DNA from: Hyperoplus lanceolatus
Lineage: Eukaryota; Chordata; Actinopteri; Uranoscopiformes; Ammodytidae
NCBI GenBank assembly: GCA_026929865.2
Contig: CM049414.1
Location: forward strand, 24,279,501 to 24,343,500
Direction of reading: 5' to 3'
Length of the DNA: 64,000 nucleotides
Positions within the stretch are counted from its first letter, which is position 1; each line of letters begins with the position of its first letter. Shown here piece after piece: positions 13,512-24,311 of the stretch. Position numbers and translations under genes: made by a program. The notes under the pieces are model-generated. The model ran no database searches. It saw only the letters and a program-made list of their open reading frames with translations, and was not told where the DNA came from.

Positions 13512-13700
13512 CTGTGCCAGTTAATGTTGTGTAGTTTATGAGTTGTGCTGAAGTCTGATTGGTTATAGTGATGGATGGATGGATGGATGGATGGATGGAG
13601 GGAGGAAGGGAGGGAGGGATGGATGGAGGGAGGGAGGGAGGGAGGGAGGGATGGTCTGTGCCAGTTAATGTTGTGTAGTTTATGAGTTGTGCTGTGTGTC
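13512..13700. repeat. local tandem duplication with (GGAT)n
   Basis: The phrase gtctgtgccagttaatgttg occurs at 13511 and again at 13654, with a second (GGAT)n/(GGGA)n tract (13572-13652) between. The tract is preceded by gtctgattggttatagtgatgg, as at 12597. The intron thus holds two copies of the repeat tract. Confidence 0.75.
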
Positions 13701-14120
13701 TGTTGTGTTTCAGGTTCAGGGTGAAGATGAAGATGAAGCAGTGACCTACGCCACAGTGAAAGTTCCCTCTTCTGCTGCTGATCCCAGCGCCCTCTACGCC
13801 ACCGTCAACAAACCAAAGAAATAACAGACAGTATAGATACAGCTCATATCATTACAGTTAGTATACACTGACTGAGAGAGGTATTCTATCAGATTTTATG
13901 ATCATGTGGAGTTATTGCTGTTAAAAGCCTTTTTGTCTAGAAGGGGACTTAGTGTGTTAACTAGTAGTAGTGGTGGTAATAGTCTAACATGAAACAGTAT
14001 GTCTGCTTGCAATGTTAAAGAGCTTACTATATGTTATTATATGCTGTAAGGTTCTTTAATGTGTGTTTTTTTCTGATATGCAGCAGTTATAACCTATTTT
14101 ATTTAATTCAGTTAATGGTT

Positions 14121-14303
14121 TTTTTTAAAGATATTTTTTGGCATTTTTTATGCTTTATTGATGGTGTAGAGACAGAGTTGAAATGGGGCAGAGAGGGGAG
14201 TGACATGCAGAGAACGACCGCGGGCTGGAATCGAACCCGGGTCCGCTGCTGGCCGAGGCCCATGGGGAGGGGGACGCCCTACCAACTGAGCTAAGGGCGC
14301 CCC
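14121..14303 (-). mobile_element. tRNA-derived SINE, family 1
   Basis: On the minus strand it has a tRNA-like head ggggcgcccttagctcagtt with a B box (gggttcgattcc). A body with tctctgcatgtcactcc and a tail tcaataaagcataaaaaatgcc follow. Sister copies are at 20755-20934 (-), 41497-41675 (-), 23326-23700 (+, interrupted) and 61975-62115 (+). The tRNA portion lacks a proper cloverleaf 3' half, so it is a SINE. Confidence 0.75.
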
Positions 14304-14523
14304 GTAGTTCATGTTGTATATGTGTGTATGAAAGTTATTAAAGCTTGCTAAGAGGAAGTTGGAGATTTTGGAGACTCTTTGTTTGCGGCCGAGAATGCAG
14401 CTTCTTTTACGGAGTTGAATCCAAAAAATGAATTAGAGGGAAATGTGGAAACTTTAAAGGGTTAAATATAGATCCGGTCAGTGTGTGTGAAAATAAAAAG
14501 AACTGACGGTAGACAGTCACAAT

Positions 14524-14532
14524 GAGGAAGTG
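14524..14532 (+). promoter_or_regulatory. ETS/PU.1-like site before the dead leader exon
   Basis: GAGGAAGTG lies 89 bp before the ATG of the orphan leader exon at 14613. It matches the site placed 99 bp before the ATG of genes 3, 4 and 5. Confidence 0.4.
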
Positions 14533-14612
14533 ACACTTTACTAATTATAGGAAGAGTCTCAATAAGATCAGTTTAGAGACTTACAAGAAGCGGAAAGAGA
14601 CAGAGAGGCGCC

Positions 14613-14657
14613 ATGGCTGAATTCACATGGATTAAAATGTCTTTATTTAAAATGTAA
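14613..14657 (+). pseudogene. orphan leader exon with early stop
   Basis: ATGGCTGAATTC... gives MAEFTWIKMSLFKM and then TAA, where paralogs continue into the hydrophobic core of the signal peptide. Its 5' flank (gagacttacaagaagcgg) matches genes 6 and 7, not the closer gene 3. It is therefore the head of a lost class-b gene. No Ig exon follows before gene 3's own leader at 15089. Confidence 0.7.
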
Positions 14658-14989
14658 AATAAGATGTAAAATGTTATTTATTATTTGCGTATTTCCCCAA
14701 CTGTTACAGAATCACCATATTGAACCAAGGACATCAAGAGTTAAATTATTTCATTCTTCACCTGTTAACGTGTGCTGTCAAACATCACAGTGAATCCTGT
14801 CTGTTTTATGATAAACACAATCTAAAGAACACAAGTTGCAAAACGTTTATATTAACAAACAATCTTCACACAATGACTTCCTAATTCCTCTACTTCTTCC
14901 TGTCAGAAAGTCAAGTCATTGGGAAAAAGCACTGGGACTCGACACAGTGTGAGACCGACTAAGAGCCAATCAGATGGATGGATCACTAT

Positions 14990-14998
14990 GAGGAAGTG
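14990..14998 (+). promoter_or_regulatory. ETS/PU.1-like site of gene 3
   Basis: GAGGAAGTG, 99 bp before the ATG at 15089. The spacing is identical in genes 4 and 5. No TATA box is obvious, as is usual for PU.1-driven myeloid promoters. Binding is inferred. Confidence 0.5.
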
Positions 14999-15088
14999 AA
15001 ATTATTCTAATCACAATAAGTATATGCAGCACAACTTTAGAAACTCAGACAGTTCTGAGCATGAGAACAAGAGAGACGGACAATCACG

Positions 15089-15154
15089 ATGGCTGAGTTC
15101 AGATGGATTAAAGTGACTTTATTTATTGCAGAGCTGCTTCAGTTTACAGGTAAG

Positions 15155-15196
<42 letters not shown>

Positions 15197-17175
15197 CTTA
15201 TATATGACTATATGAATATTATTAAAGTTATTCTCAACTAAATCTGTTTGTTTTATAAAATGGTGAGTTAAGTGAACCATTGGAAAGTAAGGGTAAAGAA
15301 ATTAATTGTCAAATTAACTAAGAGCATTTAGGACATTTTCTCTCATCTTCTCAACAGCAGCTTCAGAATACAAGCCGGTCTCATCCTGCTATGTCAGAGA
15401 TGGAGATGAAGTCACTTTGTCTTGTGAACATGTGATGAAGGATCAGCATCAGTGTGACAGCACAACCTGGAGCTTCATTGGAAAGAGCTTCTTTTTTTTA
15501 AGAGCAGTAGAGCTGGTGACACATGGGCGTGTGAACAATGGAGCCATATCAGACAGACTGAGTGTCACAGCAAACTGTTCTCTGGTTATAAAGAAGGTCA
15601 CAGCTGAGGATGTTGGTCGTTACCGCTGTCAACAACTCAAATCAGGAGTTAGACAAGGTCTAGATGGTGTGGTTGAGCTGTCTGTTGTGACCAGTGAGTA
15701 TTTATCAGCTCAAACTTGCTCTTTAGAACAAAATACTGAAACTGTACAATAATCATGATTACAGTGATAAAGTAATTTCTTACTCTTGTTGTCTTTCGCT
15801 CACATTATCTCAATCTTCACCAGTGACTGAATGTGAGGACAATGGTTATGTGACGTTAAACTGCTCTGTGCTGAAATATGGACTATGTTCACACAATGCA
15901 AAGTGGATGTTTCGTAGAAGACATTTGGGGAAATATTCTCCCTGCTTCGCCTCTGTGACCATTCCGACTGCACTTTACTACTATACACCAAGGGATACAT
16001 TTATTACATGTGAAGTGACTGATGGTTACACTGGACAGGTGTTTCCCTTCAGACTTCAGCCCTCAGGTGAGAATATGTTGAACTGTTTAAAGTCACTTCA
16101 GACTGATGAGAATAATCACCTTAAATATTTGTTTGATTTAGTGCATTTGAAGTTTTAACATTACATCAGAGCACAGGTTTCATACTGAACAGTTGGTTGA
16201 GTTGTGTTTGTCTGTTCAGGTGAGGAGACAACAACAGAATCAACAACAGGTAAGTTTCAACCAATAGGTAAAGACTCAGTGTATCTCAGTTTTATGTTGT
16301 TTTGTTTAATAAGTAAATGGTTAAATGTTTCTCACTAGAAGAACACGACTAAGAAAAGGCTAAATAACTTTTCTTCACTGACATTATTGTCCCTCTCCTA
16401 CAGATGGTCCAGACTGTTCTGTTGTGAACTACGTGATGGTGGCTATGCGTGTGGCTGAATTTCTCCTCATTGCTGTGATCACTGTTCTCCTCATCAGAGC
16501 TCGAGGTGAGAACATTCAGACCAACGTTTGTTTAGAGCGATTAACACAAAGTGTGAGTTTAGAGCTGAAATGTTTCTCTGTGGTTTATCTTCCAGTGAAC
16601 CAGAGAACACCTGATGACACCACTGTGAGTTTAACATCAAATATTAAAGGTGCCCCGAGGAACTTTCAGTTTGTGTTTCATTCTTGCACCCCCTTTGGAC
16701 AAAAGCGGTAGTGTTTTTACCAAGCCAGCTGTTGTTCCTGGTGAGCGTATACCCATGACAAAGGCATCAAGAAAATCGATATAAAATTGCATTCTTTGTA
16801 CTGATGGTCTTGTTTGCTGTTACATTTCATCTATGATCATCAGAGGAAACTTTTTACTGTTTTCGAAATATTTAAAAGTTCCTCGTGGCACCTTTAAGTG
16901 AACTGATGTGTGTCAAATGTAAGTGCTGTTCATGTTACTGTAATGCAGGACTGTGAATGTCTCACTGTTTGTGTTGCTCCAGGTTTCATACTCAGTGAGA
17001 AGCAGAAGAGTGAGGCGTTCAGGAGCATCAGACGATCAGGTAAAGATCAGATCAGACAGTAACTCATGGTGCCTTCAGGTTCAAAATTGTGTAATTAAAT
17101 TATCTGTGAATTGTGTAGGACACCGTGGACTATGACGACGTTGGAGAACCTTCTGCTTCTGTCAGAATCCACTGA
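15089..17175 (+). CDS. gene 3: two-Ig-domain type II (TM-Arg) receptor
   Basis: Eight exons: 15089-15149, 15358-15693, 15824-16066, 16220-16249, 16404-16505, 16596-16624, 16983-17039 and 17119-17175. They join in frame to 915 nt (304 aa). Exon 1 is a signal peptide (MAEFRWIKVTLF...). D1 is V-like, with cysteines in LSCEHV, HQC, ANC and YRCQQ, and STTW as the core Trp. D2 has LNCSV, FASVT and ITCEV. A very short Thr-rich stalk (10 residues) follows. The TM is [20 protein letters not shown] with Arg and Glu inside the helix. The tail ends in VDYDDV, an ITIM-like tyrosine. It is expected at the surface of leukocytes. The TM Arg suggests pairing with an ITAM adaptor, while the tail tyrosine suggests SH2-phosphatase or Grb2-type docking; both are inference. 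D1 has no J-like FGxG motif. The exact teleost family name was not recognised. Confidence 0.8.
15157..15193. repeat. (CA)n microsatellite after the leader exon
   Basis: About 37 bp of CA directly behind the exon 1 donor. Genes 4 and 5 have the same tract at the same position; genes 6 and 7 do not. Confidence 0.95.
16644..16897. mobile_element. short TTAA MITE in the tail intron of gene 3 (copy 2)
   Basis: TTAA at 16644-16647 and 16894-16897 bracket the same element seen in fragment 1, inside the intron between the 29-bp and 57-bp exons. The ends are AGGTGCCCCGAGGAAC and its near complement. Confidence 0.7.
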
Positions 17176-18443
17176 TCAACAACTTCAACATCAACTCACC
17201 AGAGAAATGACTCCGCTGCAGCTTTACATTTCTTCAAAGCATTATTCAGCATGAAGGGTCGCTACCATTTGAATTAAGACCTACAGATTCTTCAGATCTG
17301 CTTTTTAACATGTGTAAGTAGCTTAGCATGACCTCACCTTTATCACCCACTATTCAGCTGATAGCAGTATTGCATTGGTCAACAGTGGTTCCGCTAAAGT
17401 TATCAACAGAGGAGAGTCACAACGAAGGACATGGGTTTAAGGGCCACTCACACTAGGGCCGCGGCCCCGTGCCCGAGCTCATTTGCATACTAAAGTCTAG
17501 AACGTTTGGCTAGTGTGACCACGCCATCCGTATTCCAGCACGGAACAGCCCCTTGGCCACGGCACTCTTGGGAGAGGTGTGCTGTGGCCAAAGTACAGAT
17601 GCTAATGAGATGACACGCGCACAAGCAAGCGCACAGGTGGCGTTCCTGACGTGAATTTATTAAGGGTGCATTGTCCGTTAACGTCCGCTGCCTTACTAGT
17701 CGGCACCAGAATTGCCCACCACTTGGACTTGTAGCTACATAAAATGTGTGAGAAATAACGTGTGTGTAGGCCTAGGTGTGGGCTGATAAAAGGAATCGTG
17801 TTGAATCTTCCTGCAGCACGGAACAGGCAAACGGCACTAGTGTGAGTGGGCCCTGAATATGTCTTAAATGCTGAACATGCTCATATGGTTTCTCATTTTT
17901 ATACTGAGGTATGATCTTACTTTTTGTTTATATCATTCATGGGTAACAGTTTACAATAAGGTACACAGAAAAGAGTAGTTACTGTTCAACAAAGAGTAAC
18001 TACTCTTGAAGGTTTTTGTTATTGTAAAGTGTTACCCATTCATGCATCTTTAACATTTACATTTCTAATGATTGAACACATTTATTAATAAATGCCTTTT
18101 GTACTTTGAAGTTGTTTGTTCTTGAAAGGTAGATACATGGTTTGACCTGAGTTTGACCTGACTCTCTCTGTGTCAGTAGGAACAGGTAGAAAGCTCATAG
18201 TTTAATATAGATATGAGGCCTGTGTCTGTACAAGACATGATGTGTGTCAATGTGCAGCTACAGGAGGAGAGAGAGAGAGAGAAGTAAAGAAATATATATA
18301 ACGATGCTTCCAGTGATGTTTATTCATGATATGCTATAAAGTCAATTGATTGCTTGTGTTTCCTTTTCTTACCTTATACGTTCTTATTATTTAATATAGA
18401 TATGATAGGCTTTTGATTTCGGCTTTTGGAGCTTTCCATGTTG
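17176..18443. repeat. 3' flank of gene 3 (duplicated spacer copy)
   Basis: Homologous to 9693-10500 and 41237-41870. It includes the shared 3' UTR start, a longer copy of the GGGTAAC hairpin (17941-18039) and an AATAAA near 18090. It is interrupted by the GGGCC-ended MITE at 17441-17853. Confidence 0.7.
17441..17853. mobile_element. MITE with GGGCCACTCACACTAG ends
   Basis: The 413-bp insertion has inverted ends GGGCCACTCACACTAG and CTAGTGTGAGTGGGCCC. It interrupts the phrase gggtttaa...atgtctt, which is continuous in the paralogous flanks near 9955 and 41428. Flanking TAA and TGA could be a diverged 3-bp duplication, which would fit Harbinger-type. No reading frame. Confidence 0.7.
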
Positions 18444-19377
18444 TTAAAGCCACTACGAGTAACATGGCACGTTGGCGTCTCCTTTGGACAAAAGCGGTAG
18501 TATTTTTACGACGCCCGCTGTCGCAAAGCTATTTTGTAGCTCGTGCCAGGCGCGTGAGTGTGAACTGAGAAGGGAGCAATATAGTGCATGTCCGTGTGTT
18601 GAAAGTGTGAGGACTCTTTTCGGCTCCGTGAGAGTGGTTTTGACACTGCATGAACTAATGCCAGTCACTGCCACACGCACCTGATTGCAATGAGTTGATA
18701 CAGCAGTGTCACCTAACTACTCTCTCTCACGGAGCTGAAAGATGTGTCCGACTCCTCACAGAAAGCGAATGAACGATAGACGGCAGTTAGTATGGATCAC
18801 GATGAGGTAATGTGTTTATGTTGTTGTAAATAATTACTAATTCAGATAATGGTTATCTGATGATGGTGAAGCAAAGCAAACTTTATGTTAGTACCAACCG
18901 CTCATTCATTTAGGAGTAAACACTGCAGTCTAGTTTCGCTCTCGTGAAATTGTATACACGTTGCTTGGCAACGCCCTGGTCCCGCCCGTAGCCTATATCA
19001 CTCTCCCTTTTAGCTTTTCTTCATTGCATTTTTTCTTTGATGGTTCAGCCCCGTTATCAGTCATTATGACGACAAATAACTGTCTCAAACAAGGCTCCCG
19101 CTCCCCTTCCCTCACCTGGAGGGATAGGCTTCTCAATTCACGTTGCTGCGCCACACTGAAATCTGCGACCAATACGGATATGTGACCATAGAGCCTGCAC
19201 GAGCGAACCGAAAATCAGACTGGGTGTGCGACCAGACCAAATGCAGTAATAAAAACTATTTAAAAACGTCTTTCTTTGCACTGATGGTCTCGTTTGCTGT
19301 TAAAGGTAATTTATGATTATGAGAGGAAACATGAGGCTGTTTAAAAGATATTTAAATGTTACTCGTAGCCGCTTTAA
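18444..19377. mobile_element. large TTAA element, copy 1
   Basis: The 934-bp element runs from TTAA-AGCCACTACGAGTAAC to GTTACTCGTAGCCGCT-TTAA. The paralogous flank at about 25580-25600 has the uninterrupted site (gttgTTAAgcaaaac), which defines the insertion and its 4-bp target duplication. TTAA duplication suggests a piggyBac-type mobiliser. No transposase is encoded. Copies 2 (26669-27612) and 3 (41877-42799) are in the opposite orientation. Its inner ends resemble the short TTAA MITEs (for example the ggacaaaagcggtagt core). Confidence 0.75.
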
Positions 19378-20449
19378 GCACTTTTGAATCTTTTACTCTT
19401 GTTTGAATAAGTTGTATATTTCTGCTGAGCTTGCTGAATAAAACCAGGTAGATCTTTTGATCTTCTGAAAAAGACAAAACTCTCACTCATCCTTTTTCTT
19501 CTTGACTCCACCTGCTAGAGACACACATCACAGTATTCATGTCAAACAAACTCAGCTACCACAGATGTGCACAAAGACTTTCTGGTCCATCTTGGTTGAA
19601 ATGTGTCTTTGTCCTCTCCCTATCTGTTATCTGTTCATCTTTAGAGGCTCAAACCTCCAGATCTCTGCTGCTGTTGTCACCACATTCACACTCAAACCCT
19701 TCCCCTTCAGTTCTTAGGAATAGACGACTGCAAAGATGAAATGAGGAACTGTCTCGTCTGCTGCAATCCCCTGCCTGTGTGTGGCCCTTTAAGTGTGTTG
19801 TGTTAACATTGACTCATATTGCACCAATCCAGATGAGGCAATTAAGGACAGAAATCTTACAAGTGCATGCTGAAAAATGTCAAGATGTGTTGCTCTAAAA
19901 GCCTTTTTGAGAGAGGCCTAGTTTGTTAACTAATAGCACAATAGTCCAACATTGTATGGCTGCTTGAAATGGTAATCAGCATAATATATGTCAAATCAGT
20001 GAATATCTCTTCACAATCAGCTACCTGTCTGTACTGTGTGTGCTAAAAAATCAAGTGTGTACAAACAGCCAAAGCACAAACTATGATTGGTCAACAAACA
20101 GAATTGCTTACCCCACCTTTAAGGTCAGTGTGCACTTCATACAGGCGCAGCTCATGTCAGATACAGCTTAACCTTCCTCTCGTGTTAGGGTCGCCACCGA
20201 CCCCTTTTGGATTTCAAATGCATAAAAGAACCACATAGGTTTTGTTTATTGCATCAAGCCTTTTTGACTTTGTCAGGAACCTCTATTTCAACAAAATAAA
20301 AAAAATAAGAAAATGTTTAACTTAATTATAAAATGCTCTGGTGGAAATGATAACACCTGTGGTGTTTTGGTCGTTTTCGACCCGGTTATAAAATGAGATT
20401 TAAAAAACAATAACTAGAGCCTAAACTGAAGTCACAAGTGCACTGTCAG
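19378..20449. repeat. spacer copy with shared intergenic blocks
   Basis: Contains the same blocks as 10540-12000: the gatcttttgatc block (19390-19500), the block at 19615-19770, and the 20050-20430 block that recurs at 11760-12000 and 23815-24200. No coding exon. Confidence 0.65.
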
Positions 20450-21224
20450 GCTGTGTCTCATTTAAGGGGCCGCAGCCTACAAAGGCTGCATTTGAAGACC
20501 CATTGCGTCATAGCGGCGCGCAAAGGCTTGTTCCATTTGGAAGGCTCCTTCATATGCGGCCGAGAAATGCAGCCTTTGTTTCACGGTTTTGAAGGGTCCA
20601 ACAGATGTATCCTTCGCGGCCCAACATATCCCAAGATTCATTGGGTTTTTTTCAGAGATGGCATAAAATAAAATAAAAAATAACAAAACAGCAACGTGTT
20701 GCTCCATCTTCTTAACTTTTATCTTCCTTTCTTTTTTTCTTGTCTTTTCTTTTATTTCTTTAAGATATTATTTTGGCATTTTTATGCTTTATTGATAGTG
20801 TAGAGACAGAGTTGAAATGGGGCAAAGAGGGGAGTGACATGCAGAGAACGACCGCGGGCTGGAATCGAACCCGGGTCCGCTGCTGGCCGAGGCCCATGGG
20901 GGGGACGCCCTACCAACTGAGCTAAGGGCGCCCCCATTTTCTTTTATTTCTTCATGTACTTTTTTTTCTTCTCGTCTGGTAGGCAACTTCTTTTCTTTTT
21001 TCCTCCGTTGACAAGGCTGTTTCCGTTGGCAGCGATCAGGGTTGCTAGGCAGCACAGGAGCGGCGAGTCGTCACGCAAGGTAACGGCTTGTTATGCAAAC
21101 CGGAAATGCTTGTAAACGGAGACCTGCGGAGACCGTCTCATTTAACAATGCTCGTTCGGCCTTCGATTCGGCCTTCACGCCATGCCCTCATTCATCTAGA
21201 AGGATGCGGCCCGATTGGGTGGAC
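20450..21224. mobile_element. probable DNA-element insertion carrying a SINE
   Basis: The paralogous block at 24185-24235 runs from cactgtca to ctcctctcccaa with only about 30 bp between. Here about 775 bp intervene, starting ggctgtgtctcatttaaggg and ending ...gtggacagcc. The ends are only roughly complementary. A family 1 SINE is nested at 20755-20934. Superfamily not determined. Confidence 0.45.
20755..20934 (-). mobile_element. tRNA-derived SINE, family 1
   Basis: Near-identical to the copy at 14121-14303, on the minus strand, with the tRNA-like head at the right end. Confidence 0.75.
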
Positions 21225-21443
21225 AGCCAACTCCTCTCCCAAAAGTGAATGGACAGTCCAATAAGAACAGAGAATCGGAGCCTCACTCTGATTGGTCAAA
21301 GTATCAGCTCATGTTAACTTTGACCAATCAGAAATCACATACCCCAGCTTTAAATGCAAAAAATAATGGAAAGGCCTTAAAATTAGTCTGAAATCAATCA
21401 CCTGGGAGGACAAAATCTAAGAGTGTGTGTGATGCTGATCCAG

Positions 21444-21506
21444 GTGCATCATGATGGAGATGAGGACACAGTGGACTATGACATTGTTGGAGAACCTTCT
21501 GTGTGA
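21444..21506 (+). pseudogene. orphan last exon of a type II receptor
   Basis: After a good acceptor (gatccag) it reads [20 protein letters not shown] and stops at 21504. It matches the long form of the last exon used by gene 4 (41159-41236) and keeps a VDYxxV motif. No TM or other exon of this copy survives upstream, where TTAA and other elements have replaced them. Confidence 0.7.
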
Positions 21507-23325
21507 AACCAAATCCATGTAGAGGCTTTGATTAATGTTAAGTATCTGATGTTCAGCTAGTACTGATCCATCTGTGTACTGTGTTAAGTTTTCCAATTGT
21601 CAGTTAAGAATAAAATAGGCCTACAGTGTTGGTAGGCAATGGTCTTTGAATATTAGATCAATTAATATATGATATACACCATTGCTAGGTGTCTAAATAT
21701 CCTTGTCTCAAAAATATGTGATATGAAAATAAAAAGTTCATAAAAACTTAGTTGAAAGAAAACGAGCTTTTTTACTGTCTTGGACGTTTTGGGAGTGCAC
21801 ATGATGTCTTAGTAATGACTATGATAAGTTGGAGGTTCAGTTTGGAAGCAACATGTAGAGCAGGGGTTTTAGGTGGGAGTATTTGCTAGAATAAATTTGA
21901 GATGAGCCCCCCCCCCAAAAAAAATTGTTTTGAAAGATCTGTTAATTGAATACAGTGACACTTTGTTTTTCCCTTTTTAAACGTTTTAACATCTTTATTC
22001 ATTTTTTTTTTTTTAAATACATTTCAAACTTAATCCAGAGTTTAATCATGCATCCTTAAGTATGGATATAGTCAATGTGCAGTGGAGTGAAAAGATAGGC
22101 ACAAACTATTCCATCCATTTCATTATTGTTACATGTCCTTCTGACACCTTGAATTTTTTAAGTGCTCTAAATGTCCACTGGGTGAAAATAGAATGGTGTG
22201 TCCCCTTTCAAATATCTTGCTTTTAATGGAAAAACAATATGTCATTTTGAATAAGTGTGAAAAATAGCCTACTGTCTCGGATAATTAGACCATCTGAAAA
22301 GACCTCCAAAATATATTCTTTGCACATCCCAATTAACAAATTATCTAAAAAATGATTGCATGAACCATCCTTGTAATACTGTGGAAAGGCTCTGCATTGA
22401 AAAGGTTTGTATAGGGAAGGGGATATAAAAAACAAATTTGTCCCTTTTTGTCTTAATAGTCCTCGCAGTCCTGTGAGCCTGTGATGTTTCTAGTGTTTAT
22501 CTGTTGATCATCACAGGCTCACACCTTCCAGAAATCCCTGCTGCTGTTGTAACCACATCATGTTTCACACAAATAAATACTTCCCCTTTAGCTTTCAGTA
22601 AAAAGATTGATGCAACGATACAAAGTGTATGAGCCACCCAAAACCATCGACCCCCAACCCTCCTCCACCATAACAGATACCAAACTAATCATGACACCTT
22701 GAAACTGTGGGCTCGTGAGGTTTGTAAAAAAGTCCCTTTTTGTCTTAATGTTCGTGAGGTGTTTCTAGGTTTATCTGTGATCTTACAGGTAACTCCAGAG
22801 GTGTGTTTTTATTTGCCACAAGATGAATACAAAAGGTGTCTACAAACTTCTCCTTTTTCTTCTTTTTTTTTTTTATTTTACAAACATTTTTCATTATCCA
22901 CAAGTGAATACAAAGGTGTTAACTAAATGACTAAATTATAACATCAATAGTATATCTAAAATTGCGGAAAAAGATGTAAAGAAGAAAGGGAGGGAGGGAG
23001 GGAGAGAGGGAGGGAGGGAGGTAAAAATATAGAAAGTCTGAAGAAGTGGTATAAGCTCAGGCAGCTACGTGAGGACATATGTGTGCTAGTGCGAGTGTGG
23101 AAATGAAACACATCAGATTATATGCAGATTAAGTTACACAAGCGAAGGAGGGAGACCGCAAACAGCTCTGAGTTGCACGAAAACAGGACGTGCATCGTTG
23201 ATTTTAATCATGAGGTTGAATAGTAATTATGAAAGATGCACCATAGCCACAGCATGACACTTGACACTCTATATGAACCCTACTCTACGTACTGCTTGAT
23301 ACAGGATTAGAATGTCTCGTTTAGG
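21507..23325. other. spacer, no gene recognised
   Basis: AT-rich sequence with a weak copy of the intergenic block near 22440-22620 and a short (GGGA)n tract near 22988-23020. No exon with splice sites was found. Confidence 0.5.
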
Positions 23326-23700
23326 GCCAAGCAGCAGACCCGGGTTTGATTCCCGCCCGCGGTTGTTCTCTGCATGTCACTCCTCTCTCTGCCCCATTGC
23401 ACCTCCGTCTCTCTGCACTATCAGTAAAGGCCTTTGCACACCGGGCGCGTTTTATTCGTGCAACTAATCCGTTAATTAACGGATGTATGCAGAGTCAATA
23501 CAAGCTTCCACACCAGCGCCGTCATTTCGCATCGCAAATTTGCGTTTAAAATTTTTTCGAACTGAGTTCGATTTTTCTGGGACGTCGCTTCTAAAGTGAG
23601 ACGCGACAAAATTCACATTTCAAAACATTCGCTTTTACGTTGCGTTTATTCGCGTCGCGCCCGGTGTGCAAAGGCCTTAAATCATAAAAAAATGCCCGAA
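23326..23700 (+). mobile_element. family 1 SINE split by a MITE
   Basis: The left part (about 23326-23427) carries the B-box-like region and the tctctgcatgtcactcc body, broken within the tail tcaataaa...gcataaaaatgcc. The right part resumes at about 23681 (tcataaaaaaatgccc). The 250-bp element at 23428-23677 lies between. Confidence 0.7.
23428..23677. mobile_element. MITE nested in a SINE, TAA duplication
   Basis: The ends are AGGCCTTTGCACACCGGGCG and the complement, with TAA at 23425-23427 and 23678-23680. The SINE around it supplies an independent empty-site reference. The 3-bp TAA duplication fits Harbinger-type. Confidence 0.75.
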
Positions 23701-24235
23701 AATGCCAACATTATATTGCTGCTTGAAATGGTAATAAAGATAATGTATGTCAAATCAATGAATATCTCTTCACAATCAGCTACCTGTCTGTACTGTGTGC
23801 GTTAAAAAATCAAGTGTGTACAAACAGCCAAAACACAAACTATGATTGGTCAACAAACAGAATCGCTTACCCCACCTTTAAGGTCAGTGTGCACTTCATA
23901 CAGGCGCAGCTCAAGTCAGATACAGCTTAACCTTCCTCTCGTGTTAGGGTCGTCACCGACCCCTTTTGGATTTCAAATGCATAAAAGAACCACATAGGTT
24001 TTGTTTATTGCATCAAGCCTTTTTGACTTTGTCAGGAACCTCTATTGCAACAAAATAAAAAATGTTTATAATTCTAAAATGCTCTGGTGGAATTGATAAC
24101 ACTTGTGGTGTTTGGGTCGTTTTCGACCCGGTTATAAAATGAGATTTAAAAAACAATAATTAGAGCCTAAACTGAAGTCACAAGTGCACTGTCAGCCAAC
24201 ACAATGACAGTCAGCTCCTCTCCCAATCATGTAAG
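23701..24235. repeat. spacer copy with shared intergenic block
   Basis: Closely matches 19960-20450 and 11680-12000, including the cctctcgtgttagggtcg and gtcgttttcgaccc motifs. It marks a further duplicated unit whose coding exons are gone. Confidence 0.65.
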
Positions 24236-24276
24236 CTCTGGGGGGGTTCTCATTTTGCCTTGTTTGTATACCTGCA

Positions 24277-24311
24277 TAAAAGCAAGTTCTAGATTCTAGA
24301 ACTTGCTTTTA
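24277..24311. repeat. perfect 17-bp-arm palindrome
   Basis: TAAAAGCAAGTTCTAGA, one T, then the exact complement. It can fold as a hairpin or cruciform. No flanking gene explains it. Confidence 0.9.

Larger units (their letters stand above)
12521..13824 (+). pseudogene. fragment 2: type I receptor tail (ITIM exons only)
   Basis: Two exons: 12521-12589 (23 codons, VVYASV motif) and 13714-13824 (VTYATV, then ALYATV near the end, stop at 13822). Both acceptors and the first donor are intact and the frame is continuous. Compared with gene 5, the second exon has a few extra bases at its start (ttcaggttcagg), giving two in-frame acceptors. No TM, Ig or leader exon of type I precedes it: the nearest upstream exons are the type II tail at 8.9-9.7 kb. 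It is either a broken gene or conceivably a distal alternative tail for fragment 1; the former is more likely. Confidence 0.7.

Noticed and set aside
8909-13824. Joining fragment 1 and fragment 2 into one gene
   Set aside because: Fragment 1 ends in its own stop codon exon (9690), and intact genes use one tail type each; the 2.8 kb between is ordinary 3' flank sequence.
14195-14303. tRNA-gene-like sequences (also near 20830-20934, 46583-46650, 56030-56113, 58893-58965, 60840-60925)
   Set aside because: They have A/B-box-like motifs, but each is the head of a longer repeated unit with a shared body and tail, and the acceptor-stem 3' halves are missing. They are SINEs.
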